NCBI RefSeq assembly: GCF_016278365.1
Contig: NZ_JADQBZ010000004.1
Location: forward strand, 1-64,000
Source: Methanolobus sp.
Lineage (GTDB): Archaea; Halobacteriota; Methanosarcinia; Methanosarcinales; Methanosarcinaceae
Direction: 5' to 3'
DNA length: 64,000 nucleotides
Below the pieces are notes generated by a model. It made no database searches, had not been told where the DNA came from, and was given only the letters and a program-made list of their open reading frames with translations. Shown piece by piece: positions 18,948 through 28,089 of the stretch (the first letter of the stretch is position 1; every line of letters starts with the position of its first letter). The translations under genes and the position numbers were made by a program.

Positions 18948-20270
18948 TTACCTGCTCCTCACCTTCTCTATTATTCTATTTTTCTTCCCTGTGGCCTCAA
19001 GTGCGGCCCTGTCGATTGCCTTTTGCATTTCTTCAAAGTTGCGGGGCTGCTCTTCACCTATCATTTTCTTGATGGGAGTGTATGCGGATTCCCTGAATCT
19101 TGGAGTGAAGTCCCTCAACTCACCGTCGACCATGATCATGGCGCCGCTACCTCCCTCTACTCTTCCAATGATGCTTATTCCCACACCTGCCGACCTTACG
19201 GTTCCCATGATGTCCTCAGCCACTTCCGCCGGGGCAATGATGAGCAAAGCATCCAGTGATACTCCAAGATAATCTATCTCGAGAGATTCCAGCATCCGGA
19301 GAACAATAGGATTCACAAGTTTGCGCATCTCTTTTTCATCGAACACAAGCTTTACACCAGCTGTACGTGATATTTCCTTTGCATCTCCGCGTATCCCTCC
19401 GTTGGTCACGTCTGTCATGGCGTGGATATGCCTGACAAGACCTGAATCGAGGATCTTCTCACATGCTTCCAGGAATTTGATATTGATCGTTTCGTCAACG
19501 ACCTCGTGCATATCATAATAGAGTGCAGCTGTGGATATTGTACCACCGCCTGCTCCCTCGGTCATGAGGATGACATCTCCCACCTGTGTCTGCTGCCTGG
19601 CGGTGAGGTCAGATGACACTCCAACAGCACCTACACCGCCTGTCATGCGCTCCCCGATTACCATGTCCCCGCCTATCCTCAGGGTGCTGCCTGTAATGAG
19701 CGGTATGCCAGAGAGCTCTGCAACTGCAGTTATGCCTGCTATGTGGTCGAAGATCTTTGCGACGTCGCCGTCATCTGCAACATGGATGTCAGAAAGCATT
19801 GCCACCGGGCGGGCTCCCATAACATAGACATCTCTTAAAGCCGCACGGGCTACGTGAAAGCCTGCAAGGAAGGGGAAATCGCTGAGTCTGGAATGTATGC
19901 CGTCTATGGTGACTATGATATACTCACCAGGGTCCTTTGACCTGACAACACCTGAGTCGTCAAGCTGGGTGGTATCAACAATGGCACTGGTCTTGCCGAT
20001 GACCTCGGCTATCTTCTCATGAGTATAGAAATCCCCGATGCCTCTTGAGCCGACCCCGAACTCTCCCATTGTCACGCCGGATATGGTTGGTTCCAGTGCA
20101 TCGCCACTGACATGCAGGGTTGCCTTCGCTTCCACAATGGCAGCTCTTGCAAGTTTACGGGCATGTTCCGGTGTTGTCTTTTTCACTTCCAGTATCCTGG
20201 ATGTGAGCTTCTCCTCAAGGTCGGGGTCACTATTTTTGAGCCCTTTTTTTGCGTAGCCTTCGATATCCAT
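18948..20270 (-). CDS. AIR synthase-related (HypE/PurM-fold) ATP-binding protein
   Basis: A 440-residue protein with the PurM/HypE/SelD fold: an N-terminal helical region of about 60 residues, ATP-binding acidic motifs (DTTQLDDSGVV, VTIDGIHSR), VYVMGARPVAMLSDI, GGDMVIGERM and the glycine-rich DVTNGGIRGDAKEIS characteristic of the superfamily. Archaeal proteins of this kind are annotated as HypE-like, but no other hyp genes are here, and the C-terminal Cys of HypE is absent (it ends IIEKVRSR). The exact reaction is unknown. It converges on nfeD with one base between stops. Confidence 0.78.
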   Translation of the reverse strand: MDIEGYAKKGLKNSDPDLEEKLTSRILEVKKTTPEHARKLARAAIVEAKATLHVSGDALEPTISGVTMGEFGVGSRGIGDFYTHEKIAEVIGKTSAIVDTTQLDDSGVVRSKDPGEYIIVTIDGIHSRLSDFPFLAGFHVARAALRDVYVMGARPVAMLSDIHVADDGDVAKIFDHIAGITAVAELSGIPLITGSTLRIGGDMVIGERMTGGVGAVGVSSDLTARQQTQVGDVILMTEGAGGGTISTAALYYDMHEVVDETINIKFLEACEKILDSGLVRHIHAMTDVTNGGIRGDAKEISRTAGVKLVFDEKEMRKLVNPIVLRMLESLEIDYLGVSLDALLIIAPAEVAEDIMGTVRSAGVGISIIGRVEGGSGAMIMVDGELRDFTPRFRESAYTPIKKMIGEEQPRNFEEMQKAIDRAALEATGKKNRIIEKVRSR

Positions 20271-20291
20271 GTAAGCCTCGTTCTAACAATT

Positions 20292-20900
20292 CTAACACAT
20301 ATTGACGAAATTCCTGAGCATTCTCAGGCCTATATCCCCGCTCTTCTCGGGGTGGAACTGCGTGCCTATGACGTTGCCTGCATTGTTGACAACAGATGCT
20401 GCGAACTTTGTGCCGTATTCGCACAATGCAAGTGCATTACTTTGTGCCGTATCTACATAATAGGAATGTACAAAGTACACATACGTGTTATCAGGTATGC
20501 CTTCAAAGAAAGGATGCTGCCGGGTCATACCGATGGAATTCCAGCCCATGTGAGGTACTTTAAGATCGCTGTGAGGAAATCTCAGGACACTGCCCTCTAT
20601 AAGGCCAAGTCCCTTTGTATGCCCGCCTTCCTCAGACCGGCTCATGAGGATCTGTTGCCCCAGACAGATGCCTAGCATGGGCTTACCTGAATCGACGTAG
20701 CCGTTAATGGTGTCAAGCAGTCCCTGGATGTTCTTCATCGCATCCCTGAAGGCCCCGACCCCCGGCAGGATGACACCGTCTGCACTCAGTATCTCCGAGG
20801 GGTCACTGGATATCAGTACATCAGCACCGGCATGTTCCAGGCCCTTGCGGACGCTCCTGAGATTACCGAGGCCGTAATCGATGATAACTATCTTTTTCAT
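20292..20900 (-). CDS. hisH: Imidazole glycerol phosphate synthase glutaminase subunit
   Basis: Releases ammonia from glutamine for HisF in histidine synthesis. From MKKIVIIDYGLGN it has 202 residues, the family length; a frame running 48 codons further upstream is not HisH-like. Seen: GVILPGVGAF, the nucleophile Cys in GICLGQQILM near residue 85, and GTQFHPEKSG with the His-Glu pair near 182. hisF is not in the window. The gene lies just upstream of the AIR synthase-like gene on the same strand, and a divergent promoter separates it from the pilin-like gene. Confidence 0.94.
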   Translation of the reverse strand: MKKIVIIDYGLGNLRSVRKGLEHAGADVLISSDPSEILSADGVILPGVGAFRDAMKNIQGLLDTINGYVDSGKPMLGICLGQQILMSRSEEGGHTKGLGLIEGSVLRFPHSDLKVPHMGWNSIGMTRQHPFFEGIPDNTYVYFVHSYYVDTAQSNALALCEYGTKFAASVVNNAGNVIGTQFHPEKSGDIGLRMLRNFVNMC

Positions 20901-21031
20901 GTGTGATTTAAAGCAGGGTTTTGGTACATGAATGTGACGATTATTTATTATTGTTGGCACTTTATAAAAAATCAGAAGCAAATAGCATAATTTATATACA
21001 AGGTCATTTTCTTGTATGTCGGTGGTAATTT

Positions 21032-21529
21032 TTGAAAAAAACAAAAAAATTGTTTAGTAATGATTCGGCTATTGAGTTGCCCATCAATATCGTTGTGATG
21101 CTGGTGGTCGGGATGGTTGCCCTTGCAGCCCTGATTGCGATAATCCCGCCTCCCACCAAGAACATGTCCGTGAATGTCGATGAGGCAGGCCTGGATTCAA
21201 CTACTCTATCGCCTGGTAACACTATCCTTGTTGATTCCACAGTCATATCAGCCGGTCCTTTCCCAGTAACAGTACAAATATCTGCAAAGGACCCTGATGG
21301 TTATCCCGTGAGGGATGCGAATGTAGTGTTGCGCGGTCTTGGCGGTGCTGCAACAGGTGTTACGGATGATGCAGGCATGTGCACACTGCAAGCCGATTCG
21401 ACACTCAGCGGAGCATCGGTTAGCATGGGAGCCAACCAGAATGAAGGGACCATGGACCTGAAGATCACGGCAAATGGTTTCTACGACTACGAGAAGACGA
21501 ATGCAGTGATGATCGTCAGGACATCATGA
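21032..21529 (+). CDS. Membrane-anchored, pilin-like protein with Ig-like domain (first of a tandem pair)
   Basis: A 165-residue protein read from a TTG start, supported by GGTGG five to seven bases upstream. It has a short basic N-terminus (KKTKKLF), then SAIELPINIVV and a single hydrophobic segment (about 13-40), like an archaeal type IV pilin or an uncleaved membrane anchor. Residues about 60-165 form a carboxypeptidase-regulatory or Ig-like beta domain (VQISAKDPDGYPVRDANVVL, GGAATGVTDDAGMCTL). The next gene shares the same layout. A role in a surface filament or adhesin is inference; no pilus ATPase or prepilin peptidase is nearby. Confidence 0.7.
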   Translation: MKKTKKLFSNDSAIELPINIVVMLVVGMVALAALIAIIPPPTKNMSVNVDEAGLDSTTLSPGNTILVDSTVISAGPFPVTVQISAKDPDGYPVRDANVVLRGLGGAATGVTDDAGMCTLQADSTLSGASVSMGANQNEGTMDLKITANGFYDYEKTNAVMIVRTS

Positions 21530-21553
21530 TCCTGACACCTTTTTCTAATTCCT

Positions 21554-22000
21554 ATGAACCCAAAGCGCTTTTTTCATGACCGTTCCGCAGCCCTGGGGCT
21601 TCCCATACGGATGGTGGTACTGACAATTATCGGCATGATAGGGATGTACGTAATCCTCTACGCTGTCCTCAATACTCCCCTTGCTCCCGGGGCTATCTAT
21701 GCAACTGTCGACAACACCAGTTTTGCGTTGCCTGGCGGACAGGGGGACTCCCCGGTAATGCAGGTGCGGGTGCTTGACTCAAAGGATGTGCCGGTGGGAG
21801 GAGCAAATATCGTGCTCTGGTGCCCTTCAAGACAGAAGGCTATTGGCGGGGTTACCGGCCCCGGAGGTACTTTTGAAGCAACCCTGACAAATATATCACT
21901 GCCGACAGGAAAGAACGAGGGTTATATCGCTGTGCGGGTGATGCAGGAAGGATATATGGACTACTCCGATGAATTCTTCGTGAAGGTCAGAAGAGGGTGA
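21554..22000 (+). CDS. Membrane-anchored, pilin-like protein with Ig-like domain (second of a tandem pair)
   Basis: A 148-residue paralogue of the preceding gene, 24 bases downstream and surely cotranscribed. It shares the N-terminal pattern: a basic start (NPKRFFHDR), then SAALGLPIRMVV and one hydrophobic helix (about 16-40), followed by a beta domain with VRVLDSKDVPVGGANIVLW and GGVTGPGGTFEATL. The conserved SA-(I/L)-x-LPI-x-(I/M)-VV box before the hydrophobic helix is the main link between the two. Function is unknown; surface display of the beta domain is likely. Confidence 0.68.
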   Translation: MNPKRFFHDRSAALGLPIRMVVLTIIGMIGMYVILYAVLNTPLAPGAIYATVDNTSFALPGGQGDSPVMQVRVLDSKDVPVGGANIVLWCPSRQKAIGGVTGPGGTFEATLTNISLPTGKNEGYIAVRVMQEGYMDYSDEFFVKVRRG

Positions 22001-22162
22001 ACCTTTGGATTGCTCTCACATCTTATTTTTCGGTTTTGTGGAATAGCTGTATTGAACTATTAACAACTAAATTACAAGAATGGAGAGAGGAAGACCTTCT
22101 GTAAACTCAGCGTTCTCTGTGGTTAGATATATTCAGATATCCTGATATGTGATATTTTGCAT

Positions 22163-22795
22163 TTACGCTTTTGAGTTGTTAGCAAAATAGAACTTAATCA
22201 GAACTGCCACGGCAAGTGCGAGTGCGATGCTGAAAGAGAAATACGGGGAGCGTATGATGTCCCACCTTCCCGCTATGATGAGCCCGCCTGTCAGGGCCAG
22301 CACCAGCGCACCGACGATGCCTGACATTTCCAGAGGCACTTTCATAGAGCCTATATGGATACGATTCTTGTTCTCAGTTTTGTCAAGGCGCTGGCTGAGT
22401 GATGTTATTTCATTCCTTAACTCTGCCACAAGCTGCCCGTAAGCCGGCTCACCGGGACCATGCACTGCCTGGAGCTTTGAGTTATCTTCATTGAGCAGCT
22501 CTATACGCCTGTTGAGTTCAAGGACCAGTTGACGGTTTGCAGCCAGTTCTTCATCAAGCGACTGGGAGCTTTTATATTCCATCAGCCTTTCCGTGACGGC
22601 GTCGAGATATTTCCTGATCTCCTCTATCTCTTCTTCAAGTTCGTGATTGTCAGTCTGCTGCAGACCCTCAGGTACCTCTCCTGCAGAAAGGCGCCTTTCG
22701 ATGGCACGCAATCGCTTCTCAAGGCTCCTGAAACCCTGGTCGAGGGAATGGATCCTGCCGTTGATGTCTTCTTTTATCTGGTTGTCGTTTTTCAT
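22163..22795 (-). CDS. Coiled-coil membrane protein of unknown function
   Basis: A 210-residue protein. Residues 1-150 are almost entirely charged heptad-like coiled coil (DQGFRSLEKRLRAIERRL, EEEIEEIRKYLDAVTERLME, ELRNEITSLSQRLDKTENK), followed by two hydrophobic segments near 160-180 and 186-205, ending in the cytoplasm-like FANNSKA. I do not recognise a family. The layout suggests a membrane-tethered cytoplasmic rod. The neighbours (pilin-like pair upstream on the other strand, a small unknown gene next) give no function. Confidence 0.6.
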   Translation of the reverse strand: MKNDNQIKEDINGRIHSLDQGFRSLEKRLRAIERRLSAGEVPEGLQQTDNHELEEEIEEIRKYLDAVTERLMEYKSSQSLDEELAANRQLVLELNRRIELLNEDNSKLQAVHGPGEPAYGQLVAELRNEITSLSQRLDKTENKNRIHIGSMKVPLEMSGIVGALVLALTGGLIIAGRWDIIRSPYFSFSIALALAVAVLIKFYFANNSKA

Positions 22796-22852
22796 GAGTG
22801 CCCACCACGTGAGCTGTCAGTTTTTCACTTCATCTATTAAAATCCTTCGATT

Positions 22853-23113
22853 TTACTCGGATAATTGGAGAGTAATGTTTTCATTAGTGACATTATGGAC
22901 GTAGAACTTTTGCTTGTCCAGCATGATGTATGTAGACTTTTTGGGAAAGAACAGGTTGAGGCCGTGCCCATGATAGCCTTTTGACAGGAGAAGTCCTATG
23001 GAGAATGTATTCTCCCCGGAGATCCCGCAATAGATAATGTCCACAGTGCCACCTAAAAAGCTGCTCTTGATCGTTTTCCTTTCTCCTGTTCCGATGGTGA
23101 ATCTTTCTGTCAT
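22853..23113 (-). CDS. Small hypothetical protein
   Basis: An 86-residue protein (MTERFTIGTGERK to ITLQLSE) with alternating hydrophobic pattern suggesting a small beta-rich fold. A good ribosome site (AGAAGGT) lies eight or so bases before the ATG, which supports it as real. No family or motif is recognised, and it has no membrane segment. It is 57 bases upstream of the coiled-coil gene on the same strand and may share its transcript. Confidence 0.5.
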   Translation of the reverse strand: MTERFTIGTGERKTIKSSFLGGTVDIIYCGISGENTFSIGLLLSKGYHGHGLNLFFPKKSTYIMLDKQKFYVHNVTNENITLQLSE

Positions 23114-23223
23114 GTAAGAACCTTCTGAGATGTGTGTCCTGTACAGGGGCGAGTCTCGCTTTCATATGTTGGATCCGTGTTTGCTCTGTAGAAATGCTCT
23201 TGAATACATCTAAAATCATTCTT

Positions 23224-23294
23224 AACCACAGAGGGCACGGAGTTCACAGAGATGTATTAAATGCCGTTTCAGTCTCTGTGAACTCTTGTGGTTC
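23224..23294. repeat. Imperfect inverted repeat of the dispersed CTCTGTG type
   Basis: AACCACA...GAGTTCACAGAGA on the left is matched by TCTCTGTGAACTCTTGTGGTT on the right, with about eight extra bases (GGCACGG region) in the left arm. Words of this kind (accacagag / ctctgtggt) occur as dispersed intergenic repeats in many bacteria and archaea. It lies in the gap between the small hypothetical gene and ugd. Confidence 0.6.
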
Positions 23295-23379
23295 AAATGA
23301 AGATGCAGGTCTTCTGCAGAGTCTCTTTACTTTTATGCATACGATGTGCCAGGGACTTGTATGCTTCCTGGCTTCATGC

Positions 23380-24675
23380 TTACCAGCAGATGCCTTCGTA
23401 ATCAATCTTTGTCTTGAGCTGATCGGGTTTGAGCATGTGCCGCCCGTCGATGACCACCCTGTCGGCCATGCCCCCGAATTCGCTGTCCAGTTTCCCGAAC
23501 TCTTCCCATTCTGTCATTATCAGGCATCCATCGGCCCCTGACAGGGCCTCGGATGAGGTGGCGCAATAAGTGATATTGATGAAGATCTTCTTCATGTTCC
23601 CTGCGGCCATGGGGTCGTAGGCTGCGATATCGGCCCCAAGGCGCAGCAGTTCAGCAATGACGGGGATGGAGCGTGATTCCCTTATGTCGTCGGTGTCGTT
23701 CTTGAAGGCCAGCCCCAGGACAGCTATTCTCTTGTTCCTGATATGTCCTGTTTTGCGCTGGAGCAGCTCCACCATCTTGAGGGGCTGGTGGTCGTTGACA
23801 GCAACCACGGACTCAAGGAGCTGAGGTTCGTAGCCGATCCCCTTTGCCTTGCCTATGAGCGCCTTGACATCCTTGGGAAAGCATGACCCCCCAAAACCCG
23901 CACCGCAATTGAGGAACCTGCGCTCGATCCTGAAGTCCGTACCCACGGCGTCCATGACCTCGTAGGTGTCGATACCCAGCTGCTTGCAGATGTTGCCCAC
24001 TTCGTTTGCAAAGGAGATCTTGGTGGCCAGGAAGGAGTTGTTGACGTACTTGATCATCTCCGCAGTCCTTGGATTGGTGCGCGTGACCGTACATTCCAGC
24101 CCCCGGTACAGCTCCGCCACCACAAAACCTGACCTCTCATCAATGGCGCCCACCACGATCTTGTCCGGATGCATGAAATCATAAACAGCCTTGCCCTCTC
24201 TCAGAAACTCCGGGTTCATCGCCACCCCGAAATCCTTCCCCGCCTTCTTCCCCGAGAACTCCTCAACGATGGGCAGCACCACTTTCTCTGTAGTCTCCGG
24301 CACCACGGTGCTCTTGACCACGACCACATGATAACCATCCTTCCTCCCGATGGCCGCACCCAGGCTGGCACTGGCCGCCTTCACGATGCCCAGGTCGATG
24401 CTCCCGTCCTCCCCCGATGGTGTCCCCACGCAGATAAAAGACACATCCGAGTTCGCCACGGCATACTCATAATCCGATGTCGCAATAAGGCTCTTCTGCG
24501 AGTGCTTCAGCAGCAGCTCGTCCAGCCCCTCCTCCCAGATAGGCGCCTTGCCCGCATTGATCAGCTTCACCTTTTCTTCATCGACATCTATACAGATAAC
24601 CTCATGGCCAAGTTCAGCAAAGCAGGCTGCTGAGACCGAGCCGACATAGCCGGAACCGATTATTGAGACTTTCAT
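23380..24675 (-). CDS. UDP-glucose 6-dehydrogenase-family nucleotide sugar dehydrogenase
   Basis: Oxidises a UDP- or GDP-hexose to the uronic acid in two NAD-dependent steps. From MKVSIIGSGYVG it has 431 residues, the family length; an upstream extension of 31 codons is not family-like. Seen: the Rossmann motif GSGYVGSVSA, FICVGTPSGEDG, KSTVVPETTEKV, and the catalytic Cys in GAGFGGSCFPKD near residue 253. The sequence is closest in style to UDP-glucose dehydrogenase. Surface polysaccharide or N-glycan synthesis is the likely use, but no glycosyltransferases are adjacent. Confidence 0.9.
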   Translation of the reverse strand: MKVSIIGSGYVGSVSAACFAELGHEVICIDVDEEKVKLINAGKAPIWEEGLDELLLKHSQKSLIATSDYEYAVANSDVSFICVGTPSGEDGSIDLGIVKAASASLGAAIGRKDGYHVVVVKSTVVPETTEKVVLPIVEEFSGKKAGKDFGVAMNPEFLREGKAVYDFMHPDKIVVGAIDERSGFVVAELYRGLECTVTRTNPRTAEMIKYVNNSFLATKISFANEVGNICKQLGIDTYEVMDAVGTDFRIERRFLNCGAGFGGSCFPKDVKALIGKAKGIGYEPQLLESVVAVNDHQPLKMVELLQRKTGHIRNKRIAVLGLAFKNDTDDIRESRSIPVIAELLRLGADIAAYDPMAAGNMKKIFINITYCATSSEALSGADGCLIMTEWEEFGKLDSEFGGMADRVVIDGRHMLKPDQLKTKIDYEGICW

Positions 24676-24812
24676 GATTGGAATTCTCCTGTGTGAGGAT
24701 TGTTGGGGAGTGTATATTAGGATTTGGGGTAAAGTGATTATGAATGAACCTTTATTTTTCAAAAGCAATTTCTTAATATATTCTTAATCTAATACTCTGA
24801 TAAATATTAATT

Positions 24813-27800
24813 GTGAATGTGAATGCTATGAAATCAGGATTATATGAACATATTGTGAACGAATTCCTTTCTAAAAACTTGTTCGATATTGATGACAAGC
24901 ATAAACATTTGTCTCGACTAAATGATGCTGATAGCAACGATTACTTAGCACAATATCTATATCGAATTCTTTCTCATGGTTTATCTGAGATTAAAGGCGA
25001 TAAGAACGGAAAAACAAAGATCGATAAACAGATAGAAATATGCAATGCAATAGTAGATATTTTAAAAAGCTATGGCATAGAAACCCACGGTTTAGATATC
25101 TCTGAAACTGCTGAAAAACTCATGGCAGTATTAGATCAAAATCTAGGTTTAGATTTTTCACGCCCTGATACTCCACTTTCTTTAGGTGCTTTACTCACAG
25201 GTACAAGGCAGGACCCCTCATTAATTTCTCAACTTAAAAAAGAGATTTTATCATCCGATAGAGTAAACATTCTTTGTTCTTTCATCAAATGGAGTGGTAT
25301 AAGAATATTACAAGAGGAACTAAAAGAGTTCACTTCAAGAAAAGGGAGTGAATTAAGAGTTATAACAACCAGTTATATGGGTGCAACGGATTCAAAAGCG
25401 ATTGAATTTCTAGAAAATTTGCCAAATACAAGTTTAAAAGTAAGCTATGATACTAGAAGAACAAGATTGCATGCAAAAGCCTATCTGTTTGAAAGGCAAA
25501 CTGGTTTTTCTTCGGCATACATCGGTTCTTCTAATATCTCTAATGCAGCACTGACTGATGGATTGGAATGGAATATAAAAATTAGTCAATATGAGCAGCT
25601 GTTTCAATGGGTTAAAATAAAGGCTACTTTTGATACTTATTGGAATGATAGGGAATTTGAGACATATAGTAAAGATGACAAGTCTAGATTGATAAAGGCA
25701 CTACAAGCAGAAAAATACGATAATACTACTGAATTTGTGATGCCAAATTTTGATTTAACACCATATCCATTCCAAAGAGAAATACTTGAATCAATATGGG
25801 CAGAACGTCAACTGCATAGGAACAAACACTTAATCGTAGCTGCAACAGGTACGGGAAAAACGATGATTGCAGCTTTTGATTTTAAAAAATTCAGACATGA
25901 GTTTTTTGAAGCCCACAAAAGAGAACCATATTTGTTGTTTGTAGCACATAGAGAAGAGATACTGAAACAATCCCTGTACACATTTAGAATGGTTCTAAGA
26001 AATCACAATTTTGGGGATATGATGATTGATGGAAATGTTCCAACGAATACAGAACAAATATTTGCATCAATTCAAACATATAACTCTAAAGAAATTCATG
26101 ACCTTCTAGATTCTGAATATTATGATTATATCGTAGTAGATGAATTTCATCATGCGGCAGCACCAAGCTATAAGCTGCTTTTAGATCATGTAAGACCTAG
26201 TTGCTTGCTTGGTTTAACAGCGACTCCTGAACGTGCTGACAATTTAGACATTAAAATGTTTTTCGATAATCACATAACTGCAGAGATTCGTTTACCTGAT
26301 GCAATAGACAGAAAGCTGTTGTGTCCTTTCCAATATTTTGGTATTGCCGATAGTGTAGATTATTCCAAGTTGAAATGGCAGCGTGGTGGTTATGTTCAGA
26401 GTGAACTCAGTGATCTATATCTCGCAGATAATCATCGTGCAGAAATGATTTGTGAGAAAACTGTACAGACTGTTTTGGATATTAGATATGTTAAAGGTCT
26501 AGGTTTCTGTGTTTCTAAAGTGCATGCAGAATACATGTCTGGAATATTCAATAAATATGGAATTCCAAGTGAATATCTAACTTCAGATTCTAGCAAAGAT
26601 GTAAGAAGTTCTGTTCAGAAAAGATTGCTCAACAAAGAGATTAATTTCATTTTTGTTGTAGATTTGTACAATGAAGGAGTTGACATTCCAGAAATAGACA
26701 CTGTTCTCTTTTTGCGTCCAACTGAAAGTCTAACAATATTCTTGCAACAATTAGGGCGTGGACTTAGATTAAGTGACGATAAAGACTGCTTAACGGTATT
26801 GGATTTTGTGGGACAAGCGAACAAAAACTATAGATTTGACTTGAAGTTTAAAGCATTGATTGAAAATATCGGTCAAGATATTGATTTAGAAATCGAGCAA
26901 GGATTTCCACATTTGCCCGCCGGTTGCAGCATAGAACTTGAAAGAAAATCTAAGGAATATATATTAGATAACATTAGTCAGGCCCTTAATTTAAGGCGAC
27001 AAACAATCGTTAATAGAATCTCTAGTTTTGTTGCTGACACAGGAATGGAATTATCTTTTGAAAATTTCATAAGCTACTATAATTTAGACCTTGATGATAT
27101 TTACAAGAAGATGTGCTGGTCTAGAGCACTCGCAGAAGCTGAAATTATTGGTGGTTTCAATGAACCACATGAAGAACAATTAACAAGTGGTCTAAGAAGA
27201 ATTCAACATATAGATGACAGTAATTACATTGATTGTGTTCTTAGGAGTCTAACTGGCAAAAGTATAAATGAAGAAGCTCTATCTGGAAAAGAAAGATATT
27301 ATTTAACAATGTTTGTTCTAACTATTTGGAATAAGGATAAGTTTGCCTCTTTAAAAGATGCTTTCTCTAAATTACTAGATAATCCTGTACTTTATGATGA
27401 AATAATCATGCTGCTAAAATACAAAAAAAGCATCATAAAAACAATTTCTTCTGACATAGCATTGCCATATGTTTCATCTCTAAGTTTGCATTCCAGATAT
27501 ACGCAAGCTGAAGCACTTGCTGGAGTTGGTTACTTTGATTTGCAAAATAATCATACTATACAGACTGGAGTATTATACATCAAAGATAAAAAGACAGATG
27601 TGTTTTTCATTACGTTAAACAAGAATGAAAAAGACTATTCTCCAACTACAATGTATAATGACTATGCAATTAATGAAAATCTATTTCACTGGCAAAGCCA
27701 AGCATCTACTCGGATCGATTCTGAAACAGGGCAAAGATATATCAATCACATAGATAAGAATCAAACAATTATTCTTTTTGTGAGAGTAAACAAAAGTATC

Positions 27801-27947
27801 AATTCTTTATCTCAACCATACTATTTCTTAGGACCAGTAGATTATGTGAGTCATGAAGGTGAAAAACCTATCAATTTTGTATGGCAACTAAAGTATCCAA
27901 TGCCAGCTCATTTATTAAGGGAAACTGCAAGACTTGTTGTAGGGTGA
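24813..27947 (+). CDS. PLD-nuclease/SF2 helicase/DUF3427 protein, candidate defence gene
   Basis: A 1044-residue multidomain protein. An N-terminal helical region is followed by a phospholipase D-type nuclease domain (LHAKAYLFE then YIGSSNIS, about residues 215-245), an SF2 helicase (AATGTGKT near 345; DEFHHAAAPS near 447; LTATPER; QQLGRGLRLS near 650), and a C-terminal DUF3427 domain with the family block YSPTTMYNDYAIN and FHWQSQAS. The gene is strikingly AT-rich with A-ending codons compared with both neighbours, a sign of transfer. Proteins of this architecture are scattered across prokaryotes and are suspected restriction-like defence proteins; the function here is inferred. It is a single gene with no partner methylase. 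Confidence 0.85.
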   Translation: MNVNAMKSGLYEHIVNEFLSKNLFDIDDKHKHLSRLNDADSNDYLAQYLYRILSHGLSEIKGDKNGKTKIDKQIEICNAIVDILKSYGIETHGLDISETAEKLMAVLDQNLGLDFSRPDTPLSLGALLTGTRQDPSLISQLKKEILSSDRVNILCSFIKWSGIRILQEELKEFTSRKGSELRVITTSYMGATDSKAIEFLENLPNTSLKVSYDTRRTRLHAKAYLFERQTGFSSAYIGSSNISNAALTDGLEWNIKISQYEQLFQWVKIKATFDTYWNDREFETYSKDDKSRLIKALQAEKYDNTTEFVMPNFDLTPYPFQREILESIWAERQLHRNKHLIVAATGTGKTMIAAFDFKKFRHEFFEAHKREPYLLFVAHREEILKQSLYTFRMVLRNHNFGDMMIDGNVPTNTEQIFASIQTYNSKEIHDLLDSEYYDYIVVDEFHHAAAPSYKLLLDHVRPSCLLGLTATPERADNLDIKMFFDNHITAEIRLPDAIDRKLLCPFQYFGIADSVDYSKLKWQRGGYVQSELSDLYLADNHRAEMICEKTVQTVLDIRYVKGLGFCVSKVHAEYMSGIFNKYGIPSEYLTSDSSKDVRSSVQKRLLNKEINFIFVVDLYNEGVDIPEIDTVLFLRPTESLTIFLQQLGRGLRLSDDKDCLTVLDFVGQANKNYRFDLKFKALIENIGQDIDLEIEQGFPHLPAGCSIELERKSKEYILDNISQALNLRRQTIVNRISSFVADTGMELSFENFISYYNLDLDDIYKKMCWSRALAEAEIIGGFNEPHEEQLTSGLRRIQHIDDSNYIDCVLRSLTGKSINEEALSGKERYYLTMFVLTIWNKDKFASLKDAFSKLLDNPVLYDEIIMLLKYKKSIIKTISSDIALPYVSSLSLHSRYTQAEALAGVGYFDLQNNHTIQTGVLYIKDKKTDVFFITLNKNEKDYSPTTMYNDYAINENLFHWQSQASTRIDSETGQRYINHIDKNQTIILFVRVNKSINSLSQPYYFLGPVDYVSHEGEKPINFVWQLKYPMPAHLLRETARLVVG

Positions 27948-27973
27948 CTACTTTTATCTAATATATAGTCACC
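27943..27973. repeat. Hairpin repeat copy 1 (short variant)
   Basis: GGTGACTA and TAGTCACC form an eight-base-pair stem around a 15-base AT-rich loop. The left arm contains the TGA stop of the helicase gene. It is the most divergent long copy of the eight-member family described in the findings. Confidence 0.65.
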
Positions 27974-28089
27974 ATTTCAGCCCACTCCTTCCCAATAGCT
28001 TGCAAATAAGCACAACAAGCTCTATTTATCCTCATACCACCATTTCTTTCACATCAACAATATCCAATCTCAAAAAGGAATCCCTACAC

